DNA of 64,000 bases, from positions 112,678-176,677 of the forward strand of contig CAMVAT010000002.1 of assembly GCA_947165505.1 (NCBI GenBank), written 5' to 3'. How positions within the stretch are numbered: the stretch's first letter is position 1; each line of letters opens with the position of its first letter. The notes below the pieces were generated by a model. The model saw nothing but the letters and a program-made list of their open reading frames with translations, had not been told where the DNA came from and searched no databases. The translations under genes were made by a program, and so were the position numbers. Shown in pieces: positions 18,463 through 26,926 of the stretch. This DNA comes from an uncultured Prevotellaceae bacterium (GTDB lineage Bacteria > Bacteroidota > Bacteroidia > Bacteroidales > Bacteroidaceae).

Positions 18463-19977
18463 TTATTTCGCTTCAGACAGAGCCACCGCCACCATCTGTT
18501 GCATCTCCTTGTCATCGAGTTGGATGGCCCATTCCTGACACAGCAGATAGTATTTTCGTGCCATCGGCACATTGCGGGTATAGTAAAGATAATAGACACC
18601 GAGCCTGTAGGCCGCATTCATCTTCGTCTCGATATACTCATTATCAGGCGACTCGACGATACGTCGGAAGAGCATCATCGCCTTATTGTTATACTGGTCG
18701 TCTTGCGGCAGGTAGGGAGCCATGTTGGCCATCGCCCGCCGATCGACATTCGTGTTGCCCACCTTGATGCCAAGCAGTTGCTTGCGATAGAGCGACATCG
18801 TATCGGAATAGCAGCCATAGGTGAACGCCAGTTCGTAGAGAGCCGGCACATAGGTTGAGTCCTCGATTTGCGCCAGCCGATACAGTCCGGCCTTCACGCT
18901 GTCGGGCACTTGCGACTGGAGCAGCGCCATCGCCTCGTCATAGACCGTCTTGGCACTTTTCGTGGGTTTGGGCAGAGCCGCCTCACTCTTCTCTTTCATG
19001 CCAGACAGTTGCATGAAGATGACCACTCCCAAGGCGATGAGCACGACAGGCAACAGCACCCACTTGAGCACTTTCATAGCCTTGGAGGGCACTTTCTTCG
19101 CCTTGCCGTACGCTGCCAGTTGCTGTGCCGTAGGTCGTTTGCGCGGGTCTCTGCTGAGGCAGTCCTCCACTACCTTTTTGATGTCGGCCGACAACCCCGG
19201 AGGATAAGCCAGCCGGAGCGCGTCGGATGTTTGGTTGACGCCACCCGTCTCACCAAAGGGCACCTGTCCGGTGATGATCTCATAGAGCGTGGCACCCACC
19301 GCCCATATATCGCTCTCGGCCATGGGCTGATAACCGGCGGCGAAGCGTTCAGGAGCCATATATGCCAATGTTCCCGACGACTCCTCTTCGCCATATCCAT
19401 GGCGGAAGCCTCCGAACTTGGCACTGATGCCGAAGTCGGTGATGGTATAGTTGCCATTGTCATCAATCAGCACATTGGCTGGTTTGATGTCTTGGTGGAT
19501 GATGGGCGGTGTGAGTTCATGGAGATAAGCCAGCCCGGAAGCCACATGTTCGATATACCTCCACAGTTCATCATTGCTCACCCCCTGCCCTATCAATGCC
19601 GCCGACGAGCCATGGCTGCAAAAAGGCATGACGAGGTAGGGCATCTCATGGAAGATGGAGAAATTGATGGGTTGCAGCAGATGAGTATGGTGGCAGTTGA
19701 ATACGATTTTATATTCGTCGCGGAACCGCTGTTCGCCCTCAATGTCGAGCGCGTTCTTCGGCCGGTAGACCTTGATGGCCACCTTGAGGCCAGTCTCTGT
19801 TTTGGGAACCTCCATCCGCGCGTCATCGTCGTCGCCCATATCGGGCATGTCGATGGTGTTGGTATCTACAGCGAGCCACACGTCGGCCGTACCTCCGTCG
19901 GTGCTGAGCGGCCGCAGCAGTTGGTAGCGTTGGTCGAACAGTTGTCCTGTCTTTGCGAATTCTTCAATATTAAGCAT
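18463..19977 (-). CDS. Membrane Ser/Thr protein kinase with periplasmic TPR/Sel1-like domain
   Basis: 504 residues. Kinase domain about 17-290: ATP-site Lys69 in VAIKVYR, catalytic loop HQDIKPANVLI (161-171), DFG at 181-183, APE at 208-210. The loop is HQD rather than HRD, so activation may not depend on activation-loop phosphorylation. A transmembrane helix lies at about 318-337, followed by a helical repeat domain of about 150 residues with Sel1/TPR character (YELAFTYGCY, AAYRLGVYYLYYTRN). Kinase and FHA pairs regulate T6SS assembly in other bacteria (PpkA/Fha). Here the FHA domain is on the vWA/RING protein of the same operon, a likely partner by inference. It is followed closely by the WG-repeat gene. 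Confidence 0.88.
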   Translation of the reverse strand: MLNIEEFAKTGQLFDQRYQLLRPLSTDGGTADVWLAVDTNTIDMPDMGDDDDARMEVPKTETGLKVAIKVYRPKNALDIEGEQRFRDEYKIVFNCHHTHLLQPINFSIFHEMPYLVMPFCSHGSSAALIGQGVSNDELWRYIEHVASGLAYLHELTPPIIHQDIKPANVLIDDNGNYTITDFGISAKFGGFRHGYGEEESSGTLAYMAPERFAAGYQPMAESDIWAVGATLYEIITGQVPFGETGGVNQTSDALRLAYPPGLSADIKKVVEDCLSRDPRKRPTAQQLAAYGKAKKVPSKAMKVLKWVLLPVVLIALGVVIFMQLSGMKEKSEAALPKPTKSAKTVYDEAMALLQSQVPDSVKAGLYRLAQIEDSTYVPALYELAFTYGCYSDTMSLYRKQLLGIKVGNTNVDRRAMANMAPYLPQDDQYNNKAMMLFRRIVESPDNEYIETKMNAAYRLGVYYLYYTRNVPMARKYYLLCQEWAIQLDDKEMQQMVAVALSEAK

Positions 19978-20000
19978 TTGCGATGTAGTTTTGTTACTTA

Positions 20001-20984
20001 TTACTTCAGCAGTATTTTCTCGCCTACTTTCACACGTGAGTATTGGTCTTTTTTGTTGAGCTTGGCCAGTTTGGCGAGTTTGACACCGAACTGCTGCGAG
20101 ATGCTATAGAGCGTGTCGCCCTCTTTGACGCGGTAGAACTCGAGTGCGCCCGAATACTTGTTTTTCTTCTTTTCGAGATAGACCACGTCACCCGCCTTGA
20201 AGTCGTCTGCCTGGTTGGTCTCGTTGAATTCCAGCAGTTCGGTGGTATGCACCCCGTACTTCTTAGCGATATCCGCAAGTGTCTCACCGGGATAGAGGAT
20301 GGTACATCTCACGTCATTGACCGACACCTTGTACTTCTGCACCACCTCTTCTACCATCACCTGCTCTGAAGAGGCCTCGTTGTCGTCCATCACCACGTTT
20401 TTCTCATCCTCGAAGATAGGCACCTGTCGCACCACTTTCTTCACGACCACCTTGCGGTTGGCGCCGCCCCTGAGTTTTTTGCCGCCGGTGAGGCTGTATA
20501 GCTGATAGGCATCGATAAATCCGATAAGCGACTCCGCATAGTTGGGAGCCGTGGCATATCCGCATCGTTTGAGCCCATACGCCCAGTTGCGATAGTCATA
20601 GACACTGTATTGGAAGAGCGGCTTATATACTTTATTGGTGAGCAGCAGCCGGGCATGGTCTTCGTAAGAAGCCTCAGCCGAGGAATACATCCTGAAGCTG
20701 CTCAGTCCCGGTTCATCATCCTTGGCTTTATATACTCCGCCTTTCCATCCCCTTCCGCATTTGATGCCGAAGTGGTTGTTGGCCTTGCGAGTGAGTCCGC
20801 TCAATCCAGCCCCCGACTCCAAGATGCCCTGTGCCATGGTGATGGCGGCGGGGATGCCGTATTTATTTTGATGATCGACCGCGATATGCTGATACTGTGC
20901 GATATAGGCTCTGATTTGCGCAGCCGACTGCGCATGAGCGACCGAGGCTGCGATGAGCCCGATAAAAACGAAAAGGAAACGCAT
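20001..20984 (-). CDS. Secreted GH73-type muramidase/glucosaminidase with two LysM domains
   Basis: 327 residues from ATG 20984; a longer frame only adds repeat-derived codons. Signal peptide MRFLFVFIGLIAASVAHAQS, then a glucosaminidase domain (YGIPAAITMAQGILESGAG with the catalytic Glu, NNHFGIKCG, FRMYSSAEASYEDHARLL, WAYGLKRCGYAT) to about residue 175, a charged linker, and two C-terminal LysM modules (YPGETLADIAKKYGV; VKEGDTLYSISQQFGV). It should cut peptidoglycan in the periplasm. Many Bacteroidota carry such housekeeping enzymes, but here it is sandwiched between tssF and the kinase gene on the same strand. A role in opening the cell wall for the apparatus is plausible. Confidence 0.88.
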   Translation of the reverse strand: MRFLFVFIGLIAASVAHAQSAAQIRAYIAQYQHIAVDHQNKYGIPAAITMAQGILESGAGLSGLTRKANNHFGIKCGRGWKGGVYKAKDDEPGLSSFRMYSSAEASYEDHARLLLTNKVYKPLFQYSVYDYRNWAYGLKRCGYATAPNYAESLIGFIDAYQLYSLTGGKKLRGGANRKVVVKKVVRQVPIFEDEKNVVMDDNEASSEQVMVEEVVQKYKVSVNDVRCTILYPGETLADIAKKYGVHTTELLEFNETNQADDFKAGDVVYLEKKKNKYSGALEFYRVKEGDTLYSISQQFGVKLAKLAKLNKKDQYSRVKVGEKILLK

Positions 20985-21025
20985 GAAGGTTGAGGGTTGA
21001 GGTTGTGGGTTGAGGTTGTGGGTGA
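20985..21025. repeat. Heptamer repeats between tssF and muramidase
   Basis: Units of ttgaggg/ttgtggg in tandem with a 7-bp period fill the 41-bp spacer. Confidence 0.65.
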
Positions 21026-22822
21026 TTACACATCCAGATTTTTGAGGGAGACGATGACGGGCATGGAGAGGCATGAGAGATAAAGGATTTTTTGCCGGAG
21101 TTTCTCGTCGAGCGTCATCTTCACTGCACGCTCGTAGTTGGCATAGTCTCTGAATTCGATGTCGATATAGAGTCCTCTTTTCAGGCCTTTCTCACCCTGA
21201 GTGCCTTCGATGTTCATTTTGATGGAGATACGTTGGAATTCTTTCTTTCCAAACGCTAGCATCACCTCTTTTCTAAGGAAAGCGTCGATGTCCATCTTCG
21301 TGTAAAGGCGGTCGGCCGTGAGCGAATAATACCTGAGCAATTCATAACGGCTGTCGGCAGAGGCTTTGTCGGTGCCGCACATCGCCTGTACGACCACCTT
21401 CGCCTCGCGGGCGAGTGCCGGCAATTTCTTGTTCTCCATGATGTCGCCCGCGGCAGGCGTGTTACCCGCCTCACCCTGAGTGGTGATATAAGACACCTTG
21501 ACAGCCGAAGCCGTCGTGTCAAGACTCTTCATGGCATACGTGCCACTATCGTATTTGAATTTATTTCCCTCGCCCTTATTGTCTTCGATCACACTCTTGC
21601 CCAGGTCGTTGATGGTCTGCCGCAGTCGTTTCAGCAGTTCACCGTCTTTGATTTTATTATATTCAACAAAGGCATAGTAGTCGTCGATGAATTGATTGTA
21701 CAGGTATCTGACATCGCGGTAGAGTTCGCCATCATGATAGCAGGCGGCATCAAAATCTCTGATGATGACCTCTTTGTCGCGTTTCTCATATCCCTGTTTC
21801 TGTCCGGCCGCCGTCGTCTCGAGCACCCCGAGGAAGAAAGCATCCTCTTGTTTTTGCAGTTTGGCAATGGGAGCCGCCTGTGTGAGCGTGAGCGAGCACA
21901 CATCCACATTGACCACGGGTATGACATTGGGGGTGACGGAGATATGGTCAGGCACTGTATATCCTTTCGGGAAATCCACCTTCAACCATAGCGTATCCGT
22001 TTGGAGTGCCGCCAACGCCTCGTCTTCGAGCCATTGTTGAAACTCTTTGGGGTACGTTCTGCGTTTGAACACATCACGGTCATTGCACGTGTCGGTAATG
22101 AAGATGAGCGACTGCTGGTCGAGACGCATGAGCTGGTCTTTCCACGCCTCGTAGAACGCGAAGGTCTGCGTGGAAGCCTGCTGCGCATCAAAAGGCTCTA
22201 ACATCTCGATATTCTCCATCTGCGCCATCGTCGCGAAATTGAGCTCCACGTGTTCGGAGCCAACCGATATACATTCAGGCGCGATGCCGTCGGTGCCGGA
22301 GAAGAGCAGCGACACCCCTTGCAGGCTCTCCACGTCGGCCAGTGTCTGAATGCCTACATACACCGTATTGGGAGCATCCATGGCGACGGGTATCTGCTGG
22401 TTGTCGAACTTGAGCAGATGGTGGGTGACGACAAACGTTCTGACACAGGGCATCACGCAGGCGGCAAACAGCGGAATGTAGTTCAGCGGCTGTTTGGTCA
22501 GTTTGTTTTTTGGATTGAACACGGCATTGGCCGTCACCTTGGCAAACGCCTTATCTTCCTTGCGCTTCGTCTGCACCGCCAACAGCGTCATGGCAGGCGT
22601 GGCCTCAATCTGTCTGTAGGGCACGAAATGCGAGCAGAACCTGTCGGCAATCCTCTGGTCGAGTCTGTTGAGTTGGTCGATGATTTTCTGTGTCTCACCC
22701 TCCATGGCCACGAGCATGAGTCTCGCTACGGGATCCATGCTCATCATGTCCACCTCTTCGGGTGCAATGTTTTGGAGGCGTTTGACGGTCTCCTCTACTC
22801 TTTTTTGTAACTCAAAATCCAT
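21026..22822 (-). CDS. tssF: T6SS baseplate protein TssF
   Basis: 598 residues, typical for TssF. The opening is the family signature: a helical N-terminus, then RQIEATPAMTLLAVQ, FNPKNKLTKQPLNYIPLFAACVMP, LLFSGTDG. No signal peptide or membrane segment. TssF is the large wedge component of the T6SS baseplate and binds TssG and TssE in the cytosol. The order on the minus strand is tssG, tssK, tssE, tssF, matching the baseplate block of other Bacteroidota T6SS loci. It diverges from proteobacterial TssF, so the call rests on the N-terminal pattern, length and context. Confidence 0.82.
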   Translation of the reverse strand: MDFELQKRVEETVKRLQNIAPEEVDMMSMDPVARLMLVAMEGETQKIIDQLNRLDQRIADRFCSHFVPYRQIEATPAMTLLAVQTKRKEDKAFAKVTANAVFNPKNKLTKQPLNYIPLFAACVMPCVRTFVVTHHLLKFDNQQIPVAMDAPNTVYVGIQTLADVESLQGVSLLFSGTDGIAPECISVGSEHVELNFATMAQMENIEMLEPFDAQQASTQTFAFYEAWKDQLMRLDQQSLIFITDTCNDRDVFKRRTYPKEFQQWLEDEALAALQTDTLWLKVDFPKGYTVPDHISVTPNVIPVVNVDVCSLTLTQAAPIAKLQKQEDAFFLGVLETTAAGQKQGYEKRDKEVIIRDFDAACYHDGELYRDVRYLYNQFIDDYYAFVEYNKIKDGELLKRLRQTINDLGKSVIEDNKGEGNKFKYDSGTYAMKSLDTTASAVKVSYITTQGEAGNTPAAGDIMENKKLPALAREAKVVVQAMCGTDKASADSRYELLRYYSLTADRLYTKMDIDAFLRKEVMLAFGKKEFQRISIKMNIEGTQGEKGLKRGLYIDIEFRDYANYERAVKMTLDEKLRQKILYLSCLSMPVIVSLKNLDV

Positions 22823-22840
22823 GAAGCTATAGGTTGCGGT

Positions 22841-23347
22841 TTAAATGACCAACGACTTTTTGAGGGTTGGTTCGATGAGGAAGTTCACTTTTTTCTCATA
22901 GTGGGCCGTTGTGCCCGCTCCGTCGTCCATTCTCCCTTCCACACGGATACTGACGACATACTTCGACTTGAGTTTGAGATGGCTCAGTCTGTCGCTGTCT
23001 GTTGCCTCCAGTTTCATATCGACGACCACATTTTTGAGTTGCGGCGCGTATGTGGCCAGACTTCTCCTGACACTTTCGTGACACTCCTCACGTGTGATTT
23101 CGTTGACCATATTTTTAGTGACCATAGTCATCTGGTCGTTGTTAAACGCCCGATACTGCACATTGGAATATTCATGGTTCCAGTATTCAAATCCGAAGTC
23201 GGGGTCGGCCGCGAAACTGCCCCGAGGCGTAAACACGATGAGTTCGATCAGATTGTCAAGCAATCTGACCCTGTCATTGATGTCGCGCACCAATGATGTC
23301 TGTCTGCCTTGTGACGTGAAATCCAGAGGAGTCGAGATATACTGCAT
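22841..23347 (-). CDS. tssE: T6SS baseplate protein TssE (gp25-like)
   Basis: 168 residues from ATG 23347 (MQYISTPLDF). The longer in-frame start at 23440 only adds low-complexity codons. It has the gp25/TssE pattern: DINDRVRLLDNLIELIVFTPRGSFAADPDFGFEYW, then the conserved second half EITREECHESVRRSLATYAPQLKNV and a final beta-hairpin (YEKKVNFLIEP). TssE is a wedge subunit that connects baseplate and sheath. It lies between tssK and tssF, 18 bp before tssF. Confidence 0.85.
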   Translation of the reverse strand: MQYISTPLDFTSQGRQTSLVRDINDRVRLLDNLIELIVFTPRGSFAADPDFGFEYWNHEYSNVQYRAFNNDQMTMVTKNMVNEITREECHESVRRSLATYAPQLKNVVVDMKLEATDSDRLSHLKLKSKYVVSIRVEGRMDDGAGTTAHYEKKVNFLIEPTLKKSLVI

Positions 23348-23400
23348 GATACAAGGAGGAGTTGTGAATGGAAGTGATGATGAGGAGTGATGGAGGGGGG

Positions 23401-24636
23401 TTAAATCTCTGGTCCGCCGAATTTGGAGAAGTCTTTCCAAAGGGTGACTTGGAAGGAAGTGGTGGGACTGCTGATACCATCCTTCACCGCTTTGAGTTTG
23501 ATATGAACGATACGTTCCGGTTCTGGCGACCGTTGTTTGTTATATCCCGTATTGAGAGCGAGGAAGGGGGCCCTCAGCAGATTGGCCGACGGTTCGGTGC
23601 CGTCGAGCGAGAAATAGACGGAGGCACCGGGTTCGGGGCATGTGATGGGCACACGTGCCACGCCCGAGCAGCCGATGCGCAAATATGCCTCTTCGATATA
23701 TGGAGCCTGGATGGTGTCTGGTTCGGGCTCGGGTTCATCGGCTGGCGCCTCTTTCATCTTGTCCAGTTTCTCAGAGATGGAAGCGCATATCTGTATGCCC
23801 TCGCGAATGCGCGGATAGGCCTCCTTGTAATTATAGGGAGCCAGTGCGTATGCACGGAACTCATCGGCATCGGCCAAGTCGAGATAGTCGTCGAGTTCGC
23901 AGGCGCAATAGAATGCGCTCACACACTGCTGCACCTTTTTCAGCAGCGACATGGGTGAAGCCACATCCCTCTCTTTATCCGTCTCGATCAATATCTGTTG
24001 CAAGAGCGGCCAGAAGATTCTCATGGCCGTTTGTGCGTCGGTGTTAAGCAGTGCATGGGCCTTCGACTCCATCTCGCGAAGCAGTTGCAGGAAGCGCTGA
24101 TAGGCCTCAACGTATTTCGGGTGTGCCGCTACCAAGATACATGGCGGCACGAAGTCCTCCTCGTCGATGTGCCATCCGTATTGGTTGACGACCCTTGCTA
24201 TAGGCATGGCATCGTCGGGCACAGGGCTGTCGGGCGACAGCAGCGCGAAGGCATAAACGGGTTCGCCATATCCGTCGCCCGTCTCCCGCCACTCTCCGGG
24301 TTTCGGCTGGATGGTGAGCAGCAACTGCTCTCCCTCGCCTATTTCGGGGATAACGACCCGTGTATCAAACGTGTTAGCAAACCTTGTATCGTATGCGACA
24401 TCAATGAGTTCACCGCCTTTCGTCACGGCCAAGCAGTTGAGTGCCTCGACGTGCAGGAACCCGCCTGCGGGGTTGACATTCAGCATGAAGGGTGTTGACG
24501 AGGGTATGAGTCCGAACTGCCGTGCAGAGGCGAGCATCAACACACGGCCCACCATTTGGTCGGTGCATCTGTCGGAAGCCGTCAGCACCTCATCTGTCAG
24601 TCGCATGCCTTTTTTCCAAAATATTCTTCTTGACAT
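23401..24636 (-). CDS. tssK: T6SS baseplate protein TssK
   Basis: 411 residues beginning MSRRIFWKKGMRLTDEVLTAS, like TssK proteins of Bacteroidota (xWKEGMRLT near the start). A beta-rich shell domain about 1-160 (GGFLHVEALNCLAVTKGG; LLLTIQPKPGEW), a helical middle about 165-300 and a C-terminal beta domain about 310-411 (DGTEPSANLLRAPF) follow. TssK links the baseplate to the membrane complex. In systems that lack TssJ/L/M, its partner must be another membrane protein, which makes the neighbouring membrane genes interesting. A gtaaaaaa repeat (24648-24685) precedes the gene. Confidence 0.75.
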   Translation of the reverse strand: MSRRIFWKKGMRLTDEVLTASDRCTDQMVGRVLMLASARQFGLIPSSTPFMLNVNPAGGFLHVEALNCLAVTKGGELIDVAYDTRFANTFDTRVVIPEIGEGEQLLLTIQPKPGEWRETGDGYGEPVYAFALLSPDSPVPDDAMPIARVVNQYGWHIDEEDFVPPCILVAAHPKYVEAYQRFLQLLREMESKAHALLNTDAQTAMRIFWPLLQQILIETDKERDVASPMSLLKKVQQCVSAFYCACELDDYLDLADADEFRAYALAPYNYKEAYPRIREGIQICASISEKLDKMKEAPADEPEPEPDTIQAPYIEEAYLRIGCSGVARVPITCPEPGASVYFSLDGTEPSANLLRAPFLALNTGYNKQRSPEPERIVHIKLKAVKDGISSPTTSFQVTLWKDFSKFGGPEI

Positions 24637-24641
24637 ACTGA

Positions 24642-24690
24642 TTGAAAAGTAAAAAAGTAAAAAAGTAAAAGAGTAAAAAAGGAGAACGGG
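24642..24690. repeat. gtaaaaaa octamer repeat
   Basis: About four 8-bp units (gtaaaaaa, one variant) just upstream of tssK, like 1801-1836 and 26842-26880. Confidence 0.7.
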
Positions 24691-24749
24691 GTGGAAAGAA
24701 ATAATGAGAGGAGGAAAGATATAAATGAGTTTGGATGTATAATTGTTTT

Positions 24750-25631
24750 TTATAGATTCGCGTTATAGTTGAGATAGTTGAAGGCGAGGTCGTCGGAGAG
24801 GCGCAGCGGCACATCATCGTAAGTCACGTCGAACAGCAAGGTCTCTTCTACAGAGAGGAAATAGTCTTGTACGAACGAGCGCATCTCTTCCAGTTCATCA
24901 ACCAAAGCCATCAAGTGCTCGTCGCACTGTCCTTCGGGCCAATAATGTATTTTATAGCATACAACCGTATCCTCATACTCATTGCCCAGGAACCCCTCGC
25001 CGAGCACCCCGCCCACACAGTCGTCGTATCGCGGTTGGGCATCCTGATCGTCCACCCGCTGCTCCACCACCTCGATATGGAGTCCTTCCTCGAACAGCAC
25101 CTTTCTAAGCATGAGCGTAAGCAAGGTCTTGTTGCCCCTTATCGTCTTGCATGAAGGCAGGAAATGGATGAGTTGACTGATAAAACGGTTTTTACGTTGC
25201 TGCTCCGTCAGATGGTCAGCGAGCATATTCTCCAGCACCCTGTCGTACCGTGTCATTTCAGCGACTCGCTGATAGACATCGACCTTCAACGAGAGGATGC
25301 TCAAATCCACAGGCATGAAAAAGCGACGTGCCCGCTCCTTCTCCTTTTCCTGCTCTTCATACTCTTCGGCGAAACGCTCTTTCTGATGTTGCGCGGGCAG
25401 ATTGCTGAATCTGTCCACCTGATGGAAGAGCACTTCGGGCAGAGCGGTATAGAGACTGTTGCGGCACAGTTGCAACAGCAGCGTGTCGTCTTTGCCGGGA
25501 ACAGGCTCAACACCCAGGATGTCTTTGCAAGCATTACGCAGGTGCGGGCCCAGCACGTTGACCTTGCAGGTGCCTTCAGGCAGATAGGCCAGCAACGCCT
25601 CGGCACTGAGGTCTTCGGGGAGTTGTTTCAT
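24750..25631 (-). CDS. tssG: T6SS baseplate protein TssG (probable)
   Basis: 293 residues from ATG 25631 (MKQLPEDLSAEALLAYLP); an in-frame start at 25685 would overlap the E1 gene. It is soluble, with a helical first half containing an EEYEEQEKEKERARRFF charged helix and a beta-rich second half (LHIEVVEQRVDD, CVGGVLGEGFLGNEYED, VVCYKIHYWPEG). Conserved TssG traits such as the LLxxLGxG segment are seen only weakly (VLGEGFLGN). The assignment rests on position between the E1 gene and tssK and on length. TssG forms the wedge core with TssF. Confidence 0.65.
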   Translation of the reverse strand: MKQLPEDLSAEALLAYLPEGTCKVNVLGPHLRNACKDILGVEPVPGKDDTLLLQLCRNSLYTALPEVLFHQVDRFSNLPAQHQKERFAEEYEEQEKEKERARRFFMPVDLSILSLKVDVYQRVAEMTRYDRVLENMLADHLTEQQRKNRFISQLIHFLPSCKTIRGNKTLLTLMLRKVLFEEGLHIEVVEQRVDDQDAQPRYDDCVGGVLGEGFLGNEYEDTVVCYKIHYWPEGQCDEHLMALVDELEEMRSFVQDYFLSVEETLLFDVTYDDVPLRLSDDLAFNYLNYNANL

Positions 25632-25656
25632 TGTGGGCGTATGGGAGTATGGGAGT

Positions 25657-26922
25657 TTAGAAGCGGTCGTCGGAGAGTTCGACATGGAAGAGCCCTTTGT
25701 CGGTAGAAACTTCGAGGACGTCGTAGGGCGGTATGCCTATCTCTTGCAGAGTGAGGTCTTGATAGGGGAACTCGGTGTCGATGTTCTCGTAGAACGACTT
25801 ATGGAAGAGCGTCTTGTAACTGAGTTGCCGCAATTCCTTGTTGCCGTCGATATATGCATCGAGTTTCGACTCAGGCAGCATCACCTCGAACTCCCGCTCG
25901 GGTCTGTCGGCCACGATCTTGTCGATGAACTTGTTGTTGCGCATATTGATTTCGAGCGCCCCCACATCCAGGAGCCTCTTCAGCCGTGAGAGCGCCTCGG
26001 CGGTGGTCAACTTCGCCGAGAGGCCTGGTCCCTCGACCACATCGTCCCACTGTTCATGCGCCGGACAGTTTTTCTTCCACGACGCATAGCGGTAGATGTT
26101 CATGGCATTGACCATGCCCTCGTAGCGCAGCATTTTGCCCTGCAACGTCTGGAACGGCGATTCCTCGTCGGGCGAGAGATGAATGATTTTCATGGCCTCC
26201 TGCACCTGAATGGCACCCACGATAGACGCACTGATGGGTGTGGTGGCCACGCGCCCCGTAGATGACTGCAACCGCACCACGTCGGCGCAGCCCGTACGGA
26301 GCATGATATGGTTGAACTCCTCGCGCGACAGTCCGCACTCATAGCAGCTCATGCCAGGCGTATAGACACGCACGGTGCCGGTGAGGTTTTCGATACTGCC
26401 GTCGATCCAACTCTTCCCCGCCCGGAAAGAGAGACGGTTGAGCTGATAGCGCGCCAGGCGGCTATCGAGACATCCGATGACCACATCTACCGACCGATAC
26501 AGTCCCAAGCCCACCTCAGAGAAGAGGTTGCCCACGATGGGCGTCACCTTGATCTGGGGGTTGATCTCCATGGCCCGTCGTGCCACCACCTCGGCCTTAT
26601 ACCGATGCTCGAAGGCATCCTCTTCGCGGAAGAGCACACTGCGCGTGAGGTTAGACAGTTCTATCTGATCGAAATCGACCACATAGATATGTCCCACACC
26701 GAAGAGAGCGAGATCCTTGACCACCTCGTTGCCGAGGGCACCGGCGCCCGCCACGAGCACGCGCGCATTTTTCACACGGTCTTTCTTAAACCAGGAGAGG
26801 AGTGTGAACACGCCGTCTCCCCATTCGTAGGTATTGTTCAAAAGTAAAAAAGTAAAAAAGTAAAAAAGTAAAAAGTAAACGAGGTAACAAATTAACGAAG
26901 TAACGAGGTAACGAATTAACAC
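25657..26922 (-). CDS. E1-like ThiF/MoeB-family adenylyltransferase of the ubiquitin-like system
   Basis: 421 residues as drawn, but the first 25-30 codons translate an octamer repeat. A start at TTG 26841 or GTG 26811 (near NNTYEWGDGVFTLLSW) is more natural. The Rossmann core has GAGALGNE (59-66), the acidic VVDFDQ (82-86), NLTRSVLF (91-98) with the Arg, and Asp153 (GCLDS). A CYEC pair (193-196) with a later NCPAH suggests zinc, and TGCADVV (Cys212) is a candidate catalytic Cys. ISASIVGAIQVQEAMK (230-245) is the E1 hallmark. The last 110 residues are an extra domain, perhaps ubiquitin-fold. E1 proteins adenylate the C-terminus of a ubiquitin-like protein; the Ubl and E2 lie nearby in the operon. 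It lies 25 bp upstream of tssG. Confidence 0.85.
   Translation of the reverse strand: MLIRYLVTSLICYLVYFLLFYFFTFLLLNNTYEWGDGVFTLLSWFKKDRVKNARVLVAGAGALGNEVVKDLALFGVGHIYVVDFDQIELSNLTRSVLFREEDAFEHRYKAEVVARRAMEINPQIKVTPIVGNLFSEVGLGLYRSVDVVIGCLDSRLARYQLNRLSFRAGKSWIDGSIENLTGTVRVYTPGMSCYECGLSREEFNHIMLRTGCADVVRLQSSTGRVATTPISASIVGAIQVQEAMKIIHLSPDEESPFQTLQGKMLRYEGMVNAMNIYRYASWKKNCPAHEQWDDVVEGPGLSAKLTTAEALSRLKRLLDVGALEINMRNNKFIDKIVADRPEREFEVMLPESKLDAYIDGNKELRQLSYKTLFHKSFYENIDTEFPYQDLTLQEIGIPPYDVLEVSTDKGLFHVELSDDRF
26841..26921. repeat. Octamer repeats at the E1 gene start
   Basis: 26842-26880 repeats gtaaaaaa four times; 26880-26921 continues with gtaacgaa/gtaacgag units, also with an 8-bp period. It covers the 5' end of the drawn E1 frame and so decides the choice of start. 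Confidence 0.75.
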
Positions 26923-26926
26923 GTTG

